Part shown: positions 24,865-32,516 of the stretch, piece by piece | How positions within the stretch are numbered: position 1 is the first letter of the stretch | Layout: every line of letters begins with the position of its first letter | Source of the DNA: JACTMI01 sp964618415 | GTDB lineage: Bacteria > Acidobacteriota > Thermoanaerobaculia > Multivoradales > JAGPDF01 | Assembly: GCA_964618415.1 (NCBI GenBank) | Contig: CAZUAT010000005.1 | Location: 1-64,000 of the forward strand | DNA: 64,000 nt | Direction of reading: 5' to 3' | Position numbers and translations under genes: made by a program | Notes under the pieces: model-generated | The model's input: the letters and a program-made list of their open reading frames with translations, nothing else | Databases searched by the model: none | Told to the model about the DNA's origin: nothing

Positions 24865-26637
24865 ATGGCGCCCCGTACGCGGACCCGCAAGCTGCGCGGC
24901 ATCGGGGTCTCCGATGGCATCGCCATCGGCCGCGCTGTCGTGGTCGCCAAGCGCGAGGTCGAGGTCTTCCGAATCCCCATCCCGGAGGCCGAGATCGACC
25001 AGGAGCTCGCCCGGCTGCAAGCGGCCTGCGACGAGACCAAGCGCAGCATCCAGCGCACCCGCAGCAGCACCGGTCAGCTGTTCGGACCGGAACTTGCCGC
25101 GATTTTCGACGCGCACCAGCTGATGTTGGGCGACAGATCGTTCATTGTCGAGATCGAGCGCCGCATCCGCAAGGATCGGGTCAACGCCGAGTGGGCTGTT
25201 CACGAGTCGGCGGTCGAACTGGCGCGCAAGTTTGCGCGCATCGACGACGAGTACCTGCGCGAACGAGGCCAGGACCTCGAGGATGTTTCCCGGCAGTTGC
25301 TGCGCACACTGCAGGGATTCTCCCAGCACGAGATCTCGGACGTCGAGGGAGAGGTGATCCTGGTCGCCGACGACATCGTGCCGTCGGAGGCGATCCGGCT
25401 CGGGCGCGCCAACGTCGTCGGATTCGTGATCGCGGCCGGGGGGCGGACGTCGCACACCTCGATCATCGCGCGCTCCCTCGGCATCCCGGCCGTCGCGGGC
25501 GTCGAAGGGGTCACCGGTCTGGTGACCAACGAGGACCCGATCGTCGTCGACGGCCGCGAGGGGCTGGTCATTCTGCATCCGGGGCCCGATGTCCTGCTGC
25601 GCTATACGGGCGAGCGGGAGGCCGAGGCGACCGCACTCGCCACCGAGGCTCCGGCGCCGCGGCGCGACGAAGCAATCGTGACCCGCGACGGCCAGACCCT
25701 GGAGCTGATGGCGAACATCGACCTGCCCGAGGAGCTGGACGAGTTCGTGCTCAGCGGCGCCCGCGGCATCGGCCTGTATCGGAGTGAGTTCCTCTACATG
25801 GAGACCGATCCTCGACTGCCCACCGAGGAAGACCACCTGCGGCTCTATCGCCGCCTGCTGGCGAGCGCGGCGCCCTGTCCGGCCACCATCCGCACCTACG
25901 ACCTGGGCGGCCGCAAGCTGGCACGGGAGATGATGGAAAGCTCCGAGGAAAACCCGGTACTCGGGCTGCGCGGCATCCGCCTGACTCTGGCGCGACCGCA
26001 GATCTTCCGTGTTCAGCTGCGCGCGCTGCTGCGCGCCGCGCTCGACGGCGAGCTGTGGATCATGGCGCCGCTGATCAGCCGGATCGAGGAGATCCGCGAG
26101 CTGCGCGCGACGCTGGGCGAGGTGGGAGCCGAACTCGAGCGGGAAGGGGTGCAGTACGGCCGCAACGCGCGCATCGGCATGATGGTCGAGGTTCCGGCAG
26201 CCGCCATGCTGGCCGACCGCTTCGCGCGGGAGGTCGACTTCTTCGCTATCGGCACGAACGACCTGATCCAGTACTCGCTGGCGGTCGACCGAAACAACCG
26301 CGAGGTCGCGCACCTCTACGAGCCGCTCCATCCGGCCGTGCTGCGCATGCTACGCTCGATCGTCCAGAGCGCTGCGACGGCCGGGATTCCCGTCAGTCTG
26401 TGCGGCGAAATGGGTGGTGACGAGCGCTATCTGCCTTTGCTGCTCGGCCTCGGTCTGCGGCGCCTCTCGGTGCATCCGCGAGCCGTGGGGCGACTGCGGC
26501 GGCTGGCCGTGCAGCTCGACACCACGCAGCTCGAGGCGGTGGCCGCGGCCTGCTGCGACCTCGCCTCGGCGACCGAGGTGGAGAAGTACCTGCGCAGCCG
26601 GACGGTTGCAGCACTGATTCCGCGAGAGGCCCGATGA
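24865..26637 (+). CDS. ptsI: PTS Enzyme I (phosphoenolpyruvate-protein phosphotransferase)
   Basis: Transfers phosphate from phosphoenolpyruvate to HPr. The 590 residues have the normal Enzyme I layout: N-terminal HPr-binding helices, the swivelling histidine domain with GGRTSHTSIIARS (H197), and the C-terminal PEP-binding barrel with YRSEFLYM, MVEVPAAAM, FFAIGTNDLIQY and SLCGEMGGD (with its catalytic cysteine). The ATG at 24865 is chosen because upstream sequence in this frame only shadows HPr. It ends in an ATGA overlap with a cupin gene. Confidence 0.95.
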   Translation: MAPRTRTRKLRGIGVSDGIAIGRAVVVAKREVEVFRIPIPEAEIDQELARLQAACDETKRSIQRTRSSTGQLFGPELAAIFDAHQLMLGDRSFIVEIERRIRKDRVNAEWAVHESAVELARKFARIDDEYLRERGQDLEDVSRQLLRTLQGFSQHEISDVEGEVILVADDIVPSEAIRLGRANVVGFVIAAGGRTSHTSIIARSLGIPAVAGVEGVTGLVTNEDPIVVDGREGLVILHPGPDVLLRYTGEREAEATALATEAPAPRRDEAIVTRDGQTLELMANIDLPEELDEFVLSGARGIGLYRSEFLYMETDPRLPTEEDHLRLYRRLLASAAPCPATIRTYDLGGRKLAREMMESSEENPVLGLRGIRLTLARPQIFRVQLRALLRAALDGELWIMAPLISRIEEIRELRATLGEVGAELEREGVQYGRNARIGMMVEVPAAAMLADRFAREVDFFAIGTNDLIQYSLAVDRNNREVAHLYEPLHPAVLRMLRSIVQSAATAGIPVSLCGEMGGDERYLPLLLGLGLRRLSVHPRAVGRLRRLAVQLDTTQLEAVAAACCDLASATEVEKYLRSRTVAALIPREAR

Positions 26638-26987
26638 GATTCCCCGTTCGCCGTGTCGAGAAGCCCTGGGGACACGAACTGATCTTCGCCCACACCGACC
26701 GGTACGTGGGCAAGCTGCTGCACATCGAGCCGCATCAGGCTCTCTCGCTCCAGTACCACGAGGCCAAGGACGAGACCTTTTTCGTGGCACGCGGCGAAAT
26801 CGAGCTGCAGGTGGAGGAGGACGGGCAGCTGCGGTCGATGCCGTTGCGCGAGGGCGAGTCGTACCATGTGGTGCCGCCGACCCGGCACCGCATGATCGCC
26901 GGCGAGCGCGGCTGCGACCTGTTCGAGGTGTCGACGCCGGAGCTCGACGACGTCGTCCGCCTGGAGGACCGCTATGGCCGTGGCTGA
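26634..26987 (+). CDS. Single-domain cupin, mannose-6-phosphate isomerase-like
   Basis: A compact 117-residue cupin close to the C-terminal domain of type II phosphomannose isomerase / GDP-mannose pyrophosphorylase (KPWGHELIFA start). The metal-binding motifs are recognisable: H42 in LQYHEAKDE with E47, GEIELQVEEDG in between, and the second box PPTRHRM. It lacks any nucleotidyltransferase domain. The gene overlaps Enzyme I by 4 bp and the next gene by 14 bp. A role in sugar-phosphate isomerisation or in sensing a sugar near the PTS is possible, but the reaction is not shown by the sequence. Confidence 0.78.
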   Translation: MRFPVRRVEKPWGHELIFAHTDRYVGKLLHIEPHQALSLQYHEAKDETFFVARGEIELQVEEDGQLRSMPLREGESYHVVPPTRHRMIAGERGCDLFEVSTPELDDVVRLEDRYGRG

Positions 26988-27759
26988 CCGTCGTGGCGCT
27001 GCCGCCGCACTCGCCCTGTCTGCTCTGCTGACGCTGTCGCTGGCGGGCTGCGGCTCCGGCGGCGACAAAGCCGAGCCGCTGCCGCCGCGCGCGGTTGCCG
27101 CCGTGCAGCCCGAGCCACCACCGCCCTCGGACCCGCTGGTGGCACACCCGGTGCCGCCGCCTACCGTGGTGATCGTCGATCCCGGGCCCGATCCGTCGGC
27201 GGCGCCGGAGACGCTGGCCGAGGCGTCGCGGCGGGCGCGCGCCGAGCGGCAGCAGGCGCCGCCTCCGGTGGTCGAGATCAACGATCGCAACCTCGCCGAC
27301 TTCGTCGAAGGCGTCCAGCTCACGGTCGCGCAGCCGGCCATGGAAGCCGCGCCGCCAGCTCCGGCACCGGAGGCTGGAGGATTGGGGGAGGCGGAGTGGC
27401 GCCAGCGCGGGCTCGACATCCGCAAGCGGTGGCGGGAGGCGGTCGATTCGATCACCCGCCTGGAGTCGGAGGCGGCGGCGCTGCGCAACCGGTTCTACGC
27501 CGCCGACGATCCGTACGTGCGCGACGCCCAGATCAAACCTCAGTGGGACCGCGTCCTGGCCGAGTTGGCGGAGGCCCGCCGGCGCTCCGAGGCCGGTCCG
27601 GGCGAAGTGGAGCGGTTCCTCGAAGAGGGCCGCCGCGCCGGAGCTCTGCCGGGCTGGCTGCGCGAAGGCGCCGAACTCGAGCCCACCCCCGTCGTGCTCA
27701 AGACTGAACCGGGCGAGTCGCTCGAGCCGCTCGAACTGCCCAATCCGACCGGACCGTGA
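26974..27759 (+). CDS. Predicted proline-rich lipoprotein of unknown function
   Basis: Protein of 261 residues with a lipoprotein signal: a basic n-region, hydrophobic ALALSALLTLSLAGC and lipobox cysteine C26. A Pro/Ala-rich linker (PEPPPPSDPL and similar, about 40-100) separates it from a C-terminal helical region (about 130-240) rich in Arg, Glu and Trp (WRQRGLDIRKRWREAVDSI). No enzyme motif is visible. It overlaps the cupin gene by 14 bp and miaB by 4 bp, so it is translated with both. It is probably an envelope protein; nothing more can be said. Confidence 0.65.
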   Translation: MAVADRRGAAAALALSALLTLSLAGCGSGGDKAEPLPPRAVAAVQPEPPPPSDPLVAHPVPPPTVVIVDPGPDPSAAPETLAEASRRARAERQQAPPPVVEINDRNLADFVEGVQLTVAQPAMEAAPPAPAPEAGGLGEAEWRQRGLDIRKRWREAVDSITRLESEAAALRNRFYAADDPYVRDAQIKPQWDRVLAELAEARRRSEAGPGEVERFLEEGRRAGALPGWLREGAELEPTPVVLKTEPGESLEPLELPNPTGP

Positions 27760-29153
27760 GTCGGGAGGTCAGCACGCCGCCGCGCCGGGTCTTCATCGAG
27801 ACCTGGGGCTGCCAGATGAACGAGCTGGACACGCAGCGGATGACCGGCCTGCTCATGCAGCAGGGGATTCTGCCGACCCGCGAGGTGGCCGAGGCCGACC
27901 TGATCCTGCTCAACTCCTGCTCGGTGCGCGAGAAGGCGGCCAACAAGGCGTACTCCCGGCTCGGCGAGTACCGACTGCTGAAGCGCGATCGGCCGAGCCT
28001 GCGCATCGGCCTGTGCGGCTGCGTGGCGCAGCAGGAGGGCGAACGGGCGCTCGGGCGGGTTCCGGATCTCGACTTCGTCCTCGGCCCGGCGCGCGTCGGC
28101 GAGATCGCCGACCTCCTGCCCAGACTCGAGCGCGGCGAGCGGGTCGTCGCGACCGGCTTTCCGGAGCAGCGCAACTACGAGTTCGACACCATCGCCCGGG
28201 GCGAAGAGTTCAAGGGGATGGTCACCGTCATCGAGGGCTGTGACAAGCGGTGCACGTTCTGCATCGTGCCGTCGACCCGCGGGCCGGAGCGCTGCCGGCC
28301 GATGGGTGAAGTCGTCGCGGAGGTGCGCCACCTGCTGGAGTTCGGGTTCCGGGAGATCGAACTGCTCGGTCAGACCGTGAACCACTGGCGGGGTGGCGAC
28401 GGCGAGGACTTTGCCGACCTGCTCGACGCCGTGGCTCCGCTGCCCGGCCTGGCGCGGCTGCGCTTCATGACCTCCTACCCGCGCGACTTCACGCCGCGGA
28501 TGGTCGACGCGTTCGCCCGCCACGCCAACCTGTGCGACTACCTGCACCTGCCGGTCCAGTCGGGTTCGGACGCCGTGCTGCGGCGAATGGGACGCGGCTA
28601 CGCGATCGCCGAGTACGATGCGCTGGTGGCCAGCCTGCGACGCGCTCGGCCGAGCGTGGCGCTGTCGACCGACCTGATCGTCGGCTTTCCGGGCGAGACC
28701 GAGGAGGACTTCCAGCTCACCCTCGAGCTGGTCGAGCGGACGCGGTTCGCGTCGCTCTTTGCCTTCTGTTACTCGCCGCGGCCCGGGACCGCCGCCACCC
28801 GCCTGAACGGCGCCGTCCCGCGCCAGGTTGCCGAGGAGCGGCTGCAGCGCCTGCTCGCCGCCCAGGACCGGATCCAGGCCGAGCTCAACGCCGAGCTGAC
28901 CGGCCGGCGCTTCGAGGTCCTGGTGACAGGACCCGGGAAGCAGCCGGGCACGCGCGTCGGACGGACCTCATGCAACCGGATCGTTCACTTCGCCGCCGAG
29001 CCCGACCAGGCCCCGGCGGGGGAGATGGTCGGGGTCGAGGTCGGCCAGCCGCTGCCGCACAGCCTCCGCGGCCAGCTCGTCCGCCCGGCGGTGCCGACCG
29101 CCGGGACCCTCCCGCGCCCGCGCACGAGCCCCCTTCCGGTGCTCACCTCCTGA
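27756..29153 (+). CDS. miaB: tRNA-2-methylthio-N6-dimethylallyladenosine synthase MiaB
   Basis: Radical-SAM methylthiotransferase acting on i6A37 of tRNAs reading UNN codons. The N-terminal UPF0004 domain gives the first cluster cysteines (C19 in WGCQMN, C55 in NSCSVRE, C89 in GCVAQQ). The radical-SAM motif is C162, C166, C169 in GCDKRCTFC, followed by the QTVNHW segment and a TRAM domain at the C-terminus. The IETWGCQMNELD start separates it from MtaB and RimO. The GTG start overlaps the lipoprotein gene stop. An Ala/Pro-rich tail of some 25 residues is extra. The long co-directional gene run ends here. Confidence 0.93.
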   Translation: MSREVSTPPRRVFIETWGCQMNELDTQRMTGLLMQQGILPTREVAEADLILLNSCSVREKAANKAYSRLGEYRLLKRDRPSLRIGLCGCVAQQEGERALGRVPDLDFVLGPARVGEIADLLPRLERGERVVATGFPEQRNYEFDTIARGEEFKGMVTVIEGCDKRCTFCIVPSTRGPERCRPMGEVVAEVRHLLEFGFREIELLGQTVNHWRGGDGEDFADLLDAVAPLPGLARLRFMTSYPRDFTPRMVDAFARHANLCDYLHLPVQSGSDAVLRRMGRGYAIAEYDALVASLRRARPSVALSTDLIVGFPGETEEDFQLTLELVERTRFASLFAFCYSPRPGTAATRLNGAVPRQVAEERLQRLLAAQDRIQAELNAELTGRRFEVLVTGPGKQPGTRVGRTSCNRIVHFAAEPDQAPAGEMVGVEVGQPLPHSLRGQLVRPAVPTAGTLPRPRTSPLPVLTS

Positions 29154-29184
29154 AGGCCAGCACCGCGCGACCCGCGCGTTCAAT

Positions 29185-29379
29185 CGGCTGGCACCTCGCG
29201 CCGGACGGGGTCAAATCGTTGAAAAACAAAGACAAAGGCTCATAGAGGGACAAACGCGGGACCGCCTGAGCAGCCTGCCTCCGGCCCCGGCACCGGAATC
29301 TGTCTAGGCGGCTGGCACCTGGTCTGCGGCAGGTGGTCTCCGCAGAGGCGATCGGCCGCCGCTCATTCGGCTGGCGCCT
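29185..29379 (+). repeat. Three copies of a CGGCTGGCACCT-type repeat behind miaB
   Basis: CGGCTGGCACCT stands at 29185-29196 and 29309-29320, and CGGCTGGCGCCT at 29368-29379. All three point the same way in the 238-bp gap between miaB and the accessory island. The third copy is preceded by CTCATT, which recurs in inverted orientation with the copy at 32740-32756. The gap also has an A-rich stretch (around 29219-29235) unlike the surrounding DNA. No ORF or clear terminator is seen in it. Confidence 0.6.
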
Positions 29380-29391
29380 GGTCGTTTCGGT

Positions 29392-29940
29392 TCAGCGACC
29401 GGCGAGGCGACGGTCTAGGATCGCCTGCCAAGCTTCGACCTCTTCGACAAGCTCGGCGACTCGGCCCTGCAGGTCCGCGATTTCCGCTGAGACCACAGCG
29501 ATCCTCGAGTTCACTCGGGTAAGGTGCGCTGTCCAGGTGCGGGTGAGATTCTCTAGATCCGCAGGCGGCTGGTTCTGGTCGAAGCCGCGCTCGGAGCGCG
29601 AGCGGTTCATCTCGAGCTGCAACTCGAGTTGGGACTTGCGGTCCTGAAGCGCTTCGCGGCGAGTTTCCGCACCCTCTAGTCGTCGCGCGGCCTCCGATAC
29701 CTGACTCACCCCTAGCTGGACTCGAGTGATGAGAAGATCTAAGTCATCCGACTCAGACTGGCGAGCCAGCAGCTCCGCGATTCGCTCAAGAGTAGTGCTG
29801 ATCCTGGCGAGGTGATCTGTGATGTCAAGCTGGGTCTGCTGAGCCGGACTCGCGCCCGCCGCCGCGAGAGGCGCGACCAGCAGCATTGCCACTAGCCTGG
29901 TAAGCCTGATTCGCATGTGATCTACGCACTGACGCCGCAT
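29392..29940 (-). CDS. Secreted coiled-coil protein of unknown function
   Basis: Encodes 182 residues. An N-terminal basic segment and hydrophobic stretch (LVAMLLVAPLAAAGA) end in an A-S-P-A cleavage site near residue 33. The mature part is almost entirely charged heptad-like helix, for example LARISTTLERIAELLARQ and SEIADLQGRVAELVEEVEAW. No family is recognised. The ATG at 29940 is chosen because GGAAG lies 7 bp upstream; an ATG at 29916 directly before the signal peptide is the alternative. It begins 35 bp after the fulvocin-like gene, so both are probably one transcript. Codon use is less G/C-biased than in neighbours, suggesting acquisition. A partner, scaffold or protector of the peptide is possible but unproven. 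Confidence 0.62.
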   Translation of the reverse strand: MRRQCVDHMRIRLTRLVAMLLVAPLAAAGASPAQQTQLDITDHLARISTTLERIAELLARQSESDDLDLLITRVQLGVSQVSEAARRLEGAETRREALQDRKSQLELQLEMNRSRSERGFDQNQPPADLENLTRTWTAHLTRVNSRIAVVSAEIADLQGRVAELVEEVEAWQAILDRRLAGR

Positions 29941-29975
29941 GCGAAAGCTTCCGCAACTCGGTGTACTACGGCGCA

Positions 29976-30662
29976 TCAGTAGCACTGGTTGGGATTGGTA
30001 GTTCTGCAGCAGCGGCCGTCACACCCGAACAGCCAGAGGTAGCCGCAGCCAAAGCTCTGGGATTCGCAGTCCGTGATCGGAGGGTTTGAACTGGTGCAAT
30101 AGAAGAACTGGCCGAAGCACTCCTCATCGTCTCCAAAGTTGACTGAACAGCTACAGGTGGGCAGCTCACCCATCTGCGAGACTGGCGACCCACGTCGCCG
30201 AGGCGGCTGCTTGTTGAAGGCGATTGCAGCCACTTCGTCGGAGTCGAACGCGGTGGAGAGAAGCCCCGTCGCCCAGAGAGCGTCATCGAGTATCGCCGCT
30301 TCCCCTCCTGCGATCGCCCGTTCGAAAATCTCCGGAGTAACGGACTTGGCGAGTTCGTGCAGCCGGTCCTGCTGCAAAGTTGTCAGAGGCAGATCCAGAA
30401 ACGACTCGATTTGAGCGCGCCAGAATCGCGCCTTCTCCTCTGCCGTGAAGCGGGCTACCAACTCCCGTTGCACGAGCGGATCCAGGTGGCTGATCTCGGC
30501 ATAACTCGGAACATCTGGCTGCTGTGCCAGAATTCGATCCGCTGCCAGCCGAGCCAGCGCCGCGGCCTCAGAGCATGGTTCCGCCGCGTGGACAGGCGGC
30601 TGTCCGAGAATCGCGACCAGTGACACTGCGGCTGTGACGGCTAGACCACACGATTTATTCAT
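29976..30662 (-). CDS. Fulvocin C-related bacteriocin-like precursor with Cys-rich C-terminus
   Basis: Protein of 228 residues. Residues 1-26 are a Sec signal peptide (V-H-A cleavage site). Residues about 27-168 form a helical, cysteine-free region, ending with a basic RRR (155-157). The last 60 residues hold ten cysteines (170, 172, 182, 189, 199, 206, 214, 218, 219, 227), and short motifs CSCS, FYCT, FGCG and CDGRCC occur in that order. From memory, myxobacterial fulvocin C is a 45-residue peptide with eight cysteines and the same CSCS, FCT, GCG order, so the C-terminal part probably is a related disulfide-rich peptide carried on a long leader. A strong GGGAGGAGG lies at 30664-30672. No processing protease, exporter or known immunity gene is adjacent. 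Base composition is less G+C-rich than in the flanking genes. Confidence 0.72.
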   Translation of the reverse strand: MNKSCGLAVTAAVSLVAILGQPPVHAAEPCSEAAALARLAADRILAQQPDVPSYAEISHLDPLVQRELVARFTAEEKARFWRAQIESFLDLPLTTLQQDRLHELAKSVTPEIFERAIAGGEAAILDDALWATGLLSTAFDSDEVAAIAFNKQPPRRRGSPVSQMGELPTCSCSVNFGDDEECFGQFFYCTSSNPPITDCESQSFGCGYLWLFGCDGRCCRTTNPNQCY

Positions 30663-30663
30663 G

Positions 30664-30672
30664 CCTCCTCCC
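30664..30672 (-). promoter_or_regulatory. Strong Shine-Dalgarno for the fulvocin-like gene
   Basis: On the minus strand GGGAGGAGGC directly precedes the ATG at 30662. It is one of the strongest ribosome-binding sequences in the window and confirms this start and reading frame, despite the unusual composition of the gene. Confidence 0.7.
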
Positions 30673-30871
30673 GTGAGGTGTTGCGCCCCAGCCGGTGCCT
30701 ACTCGGCGCTGGTCGGCAACTCGTGACACCCAGGACGCCACCATACTCGCCCGGCTCTCGTCAAGGGGGCCTCACGGGTGCCGTAACGTCCGATAAGATA
30801 GATTATGTAAACTCCGGCAGCACGAAACGCTCACGAGCGGCGTCCGGATCACGCTGGATGGCGTCTCGCGC

Positions 30872-31765
30872 CTACTCTTCTTTCGCGTTGCGGAGGTCTT
30901 CCAGGATCTGCTCGAGGGCCTGGATCAGGTCGGTCTTGTCGACCGTGCTCTGGCGAAAAGTCATCTGGAGGGCGTATCGCTGATCCGGCGCCTTGAACTT
31001 GAAGACGAACGGCTTGCGGCGATCCGGACTCCCGGGCCGCCGGCCGGGCGCGCGGCTGTCCTCGCGGACGTCGTCCCGCGTCAGGCCCTGCTGGGCGACC
31101 TTGTCGAGCATCGCCTTCATGCGTGCCGGCGTGCCGAGCTTGGCGACCTCGAGCAACAGCGATCGGGACCGGATTCCCAGGTCTGCGGCTACCTTGCGCA
31201 GCTCCGGCGGAATCTGCAGCAGCGCCAGCGTCTCGGCCACCAGCGAGCGCGACTTGCCCACCGCCTTGGCGATCCGCTCCTGCGTGTAGCCGTGGAGCTG
31301 GCCCAGGGCCCGGTAACCGTCGGCCTCTTCGAACGGAGACAGGTCGCGCCGCTGGAGGTTCTCGATCAGCGCGATCTCGAGCGCCTCTTCCTCGCTGACC
31401 TCCAACTCGATGGCCGGGATCTCGTAGAGACCCGCCTCGAGTGCGGCGCGATATCGACGCTCGCCGGCGATCAGCCGGAAGGTCGTGCCGCCCCCCGTGC
31501 CGGGCTCGCCCCCCGTCTCGCTGGACGGCAGCGGGCGCACCAGGACCGGCTCGAGCACCCCCTTGTCCCGGATCGACGCTACGAGGTCGGTCAGATCGCC
31601 CATCTCGCCGCGCGGCTGGTTCGGATCCGGCTGCACAGCGGAGAGCGGAATCAGCCGTCCGACCGCAGCCCGGTCGCGGCTCGTGAGCTCGTCCACGAAG
31701 TGCGCCGTGTGGCGCATCTTGACCCGTACGGGAAGTCCCCGCTTGGCAGTACCCGGCTCAGACAC
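30872..31765 (-). CDS. parB: Chromosome partitioning protein ParB
   Basis: CTP-dependent DNA clamp that loads at parS and segregates the origin region with ParA, 297 residues. The N-terminal CTP-binding motif GERRYRA lies at 101-107, preceded by PNQPRG and followed by LIENLQRRDLSPFEEA. The helix-turn-helix region (YTQERIAKAVGKSRSLVAETLALL) comes next. A variable Arg/Pro linker leads to a C-terminal dimerisation segment. It overlaps parA by 8 bp. An insertion of Gly/Ser-rich residues (about 81-94) just before the CTP motif is unusual. The parS sequence TGTTTCACGTGAAACA was not seen by eye. Confidence 0.93.
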   Translation of the reverse strand: MSEPGTAKRGLPVRVKMRHTAHFVDELTSRDRAAVGRLIPLSAVQPDPNQPRGEMGDLTDLVASIRDKGVLEPVLVRPLPSSETGGEPGTGGGTTFRLIAGERRYRAALEAGLYEIPAIELEVSEEEALEIALIENLQRRDLSPFEEADGYRALGQLHGYTQERIAKAVGKSRSLVAETLALLQIPPELRKVAADLGIRSRSLLLEVAKLGTPARMKAMLDKVAQQGLTRDDVREDSRAPGRRPGSPDRRKPFVFKFKAPDQRYALQMTFRQSTVDKTDLIQALEQILEDLRNAKEE

Positions 31766-32516
31766 GGCTCAGAACCTCCTCGGACAGCTTGTAATACTCA
31801 TAGGCGCCGGTGGACCGCGGCGAGAAGGTGAAGATCGACTCCTTGTAGGCCGGGCTCTCCTCGAGACGGACGCTCTTGGTGATCACCGTCTCGAACAGCT
31901 TGTCGCCGAATACCTTTCGAATCTGGTCGACGATGTCGCGCGCCAGAAGCGTCCGCTTGTCGTGCAGCGTGATGACCGCCCCCAGGATCTGAAGCTGGGG
32001 GTTCGCCCGCGCCTTGACCTTGTCGATCGTCTCGAGCAGATCGTCCGTCCCCTCCAGCGCGAAGTAGCTGGACTGAATCGGAATCATGACGTGGGTCGCT
32101 GCCACCAGAGCGTTGACGGTGATGATGCCGAGGGTCGGCGGCGTGTCGATGATGATGAAGTCGAAGTCCGGCAGCACCTTCGCCAAGGCATCCTTGAGCC
32201 GGAAGTGGCTGTCGATGTCGCCGAGCAGCTTCGCCTCCAGTTTGGCCAGAGCGATCGACGACGGCGCCAGCAGGAGGTTCGGGACCTTCTCCGCCTGTTG
32301 CAGGATGCCGGCGATCCCCACGTCCGGTTCCGTCAGGGCGTCGAAGACGGTCTTGGGCGCCGAATGGGCGTCGATGAACGACATCGTGCTGTTTGCCTGC
32401 GGATCGAGGTCGACCAGCAGCGTCCGGATCCCCTTGGACGCCAACGCCGCCGCCAGGTTGATCGCCGTGGTCGTCTTCCCCACGCCGCCCTTCTGATTCG
32501 TGATCGTCAGGATCAT
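31758..32516 (-). CDS. parA: Chromosome partitioning ATPase ParA (Soj type)
   Basis: Deviant Walker ATPase that moves ParB-parS complexes, 252 residues. The P-loop KGGVGKTT (9-16) starts almost at the N-terminus, followed by DLDPQANST, IIIDTPPTLG and the C-terminal helices, so this is the short chromosomal type without an added DNA-binding domain. The frame is open upstream to 32591, but the ATG at 32516 (MILTITNQKGG) fits the family. The rnpA/gid genes that often accompany parAB at chromosome origins are not in the flanking sequence. Confidence 0.94.
   Translation of the reverse strand: MILTITNQKGGVGKTTTAINLAAALASKGIRTLLVDLDPQANSTMSFIDAHSAPKTVFDALTEPDVGIAGILQQAEKVPNLLLAPSSIALAKLEAKLLGDIDSHFRLKDALAKVLPDFDFIIIDTPPTLGIITVNALVAATHVMIPIQSSYFALEGTDDLLETIDKVKARANPQLQILGAVITLHDKRTLLARDIVDQIRKVFGDKLFETVITKSVRLEESPAYKESIFTFSPRSTGAYEYYKLSEEVLSRV

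Noticed and set aside
29312..29326. Possible sigma-54 promoter (TGGCAC, then CTGC in place of TTGC)
   Set aside because: The spacing fits GG-N10-GC, but the copy points toward the 3' end of a minus-strand gene, and the other copies of the same repeat lack the -12 element. It is better explained as part of the repeat.
30790..30815. Promoter for the fulvocin-like gene in the A/T-rich patch
   Set aside because: On the minus strand TTTACA and TAATCT/TATCTT are present but not at 16-18 bp spacing, so no pair could be assigned.
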